A stretch of 5,237 nucleotides of DNA from the NCBI GenBank assembly GCA_003566475.1, contig PXDE01000238.1, positions 1 through 5,237 on the forward strand. Reading direction: 5' to 3'. The translations under genes and the position numbers were made by a program. The notes under the pieces are model-generated. The model ran no database searches, was not told where the DNA came from, and saw only the letters and a program-made list of their open reading frames with translations. Origin of the DNA: PVC group bacterium. GTDB taxonomy: Bacteria > Verrucomicrobiota > Kiritimatiellia > SS1-B-03-39 > PXDE01. This document shows positions 5,209 through 5,237 of the stretch, in pieces. How positions within the stretch are numbered: the stretch's first letter is position 1; every line of letters starts with the position of its first letter.

Positions 5209-5237
5209 ATCTGGCTCGCCGTACCATGGCATGCTCA

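Larger units (their letters stand above)
4904..5237. other. Right-end region without a convincing gene, rich in inverted repeats
   Basis: No reading frame here has both a credible start and recognisable content. One + frame stays open from the preceding stop to the window edge (4904-5237), but it has no start with a ribosome binding site and no family features. A minus-strand frame crosses the region, but continues deep into the opposite strand of the upstream gene. The notable content is a set of hairpins and inverted repeats at 4991-5208. A gene starting beyond the right edge cannot be excluded. Confidence 0.6.

Noticed and set aside
4646..5227. A minus-strand frame at the right end (193 codons)
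   Set aside because: More than 250 bases of it lie opposite the hypothetical gene, it contains the REP-like hairpins, and I recognise no family motif. I could not exclude a remnant, but cannot support a gene.

Overview
The window is GC-rich bacterial DNA with four complete protein genes, all on the + strand, plus the tail of a fifth at the left edge. The main function is dissimilatory nitrite reduction to ammonia: a two-gene nrfH-nrfA operon (268-2226) encodes a membrane tetraheme quinol dehydrogenase and its pentaheme nitrite reductase partner. The use of NrfH, rather than the NrfB/NrfCD route of enteric bacteria, and the very high G/C content at third codon positions suggest an anaerobic or facultative Gram-negative bacterium of the Desulfobacterota, Myxococcota, Planctomycetes or a related lineage. 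The sequence alone does not fix the taxon.

Layout. At 3-113 is the C-terminal end of an IS30-family transposase, so an insertion sequence ends just upstream of nrfH. The gap at 114-267 holds a perfect 17-bp tandem duplication, a small A/T hairpin and a weak promoter candidate. nrfH (268-741) and nrfA (760-2226) follow, 18 bases apart. A gene-free stretch of about 330 bases (2227-2560) contains a 9-bp repeat array, a long-armed inverted repeat and a 7-bp CAATCCN repeat array that runs into the start of the next gene. That gene (2561-3487) encodes a divergent M23/LytM-like protein with the full set of zinc and catalytic residues but no visible signal peptide. A third short repeat array (3529-3565) separates it from a hypothetical, probably exported protein (3689-4903), whose codon use clearly differs from its neighbours. 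The right end (4904-5237) has no convincing gene, but it holds two near-identical 25-bp hairpins in opposite orientation with a further 13-bp inverted repeat between them, resembling a REP doublet.

How the genes fit together. NrfH should take electrons from the menaquinol pool and pass them to NrfA, which reduces nitrite to ammonium in the periplasm. The active-site heme of NrfA is attached at CxxCH instead of the usual CxxCK, so the dedicated CxxCK heme lyase should not be needed, and none is seen here. The M23-like and hypothetical genes have no evident link to nitrite reduction. The repeat-filled gaps and the codon shift suggest that the segment was assembled in pieces. I did not find a clearly new multi-gene system. 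The most notable items are the CxxCH NrfA, the unsecreted-looking M23 protein with a repeat array at its start, and the REP-like inverted hairpins.
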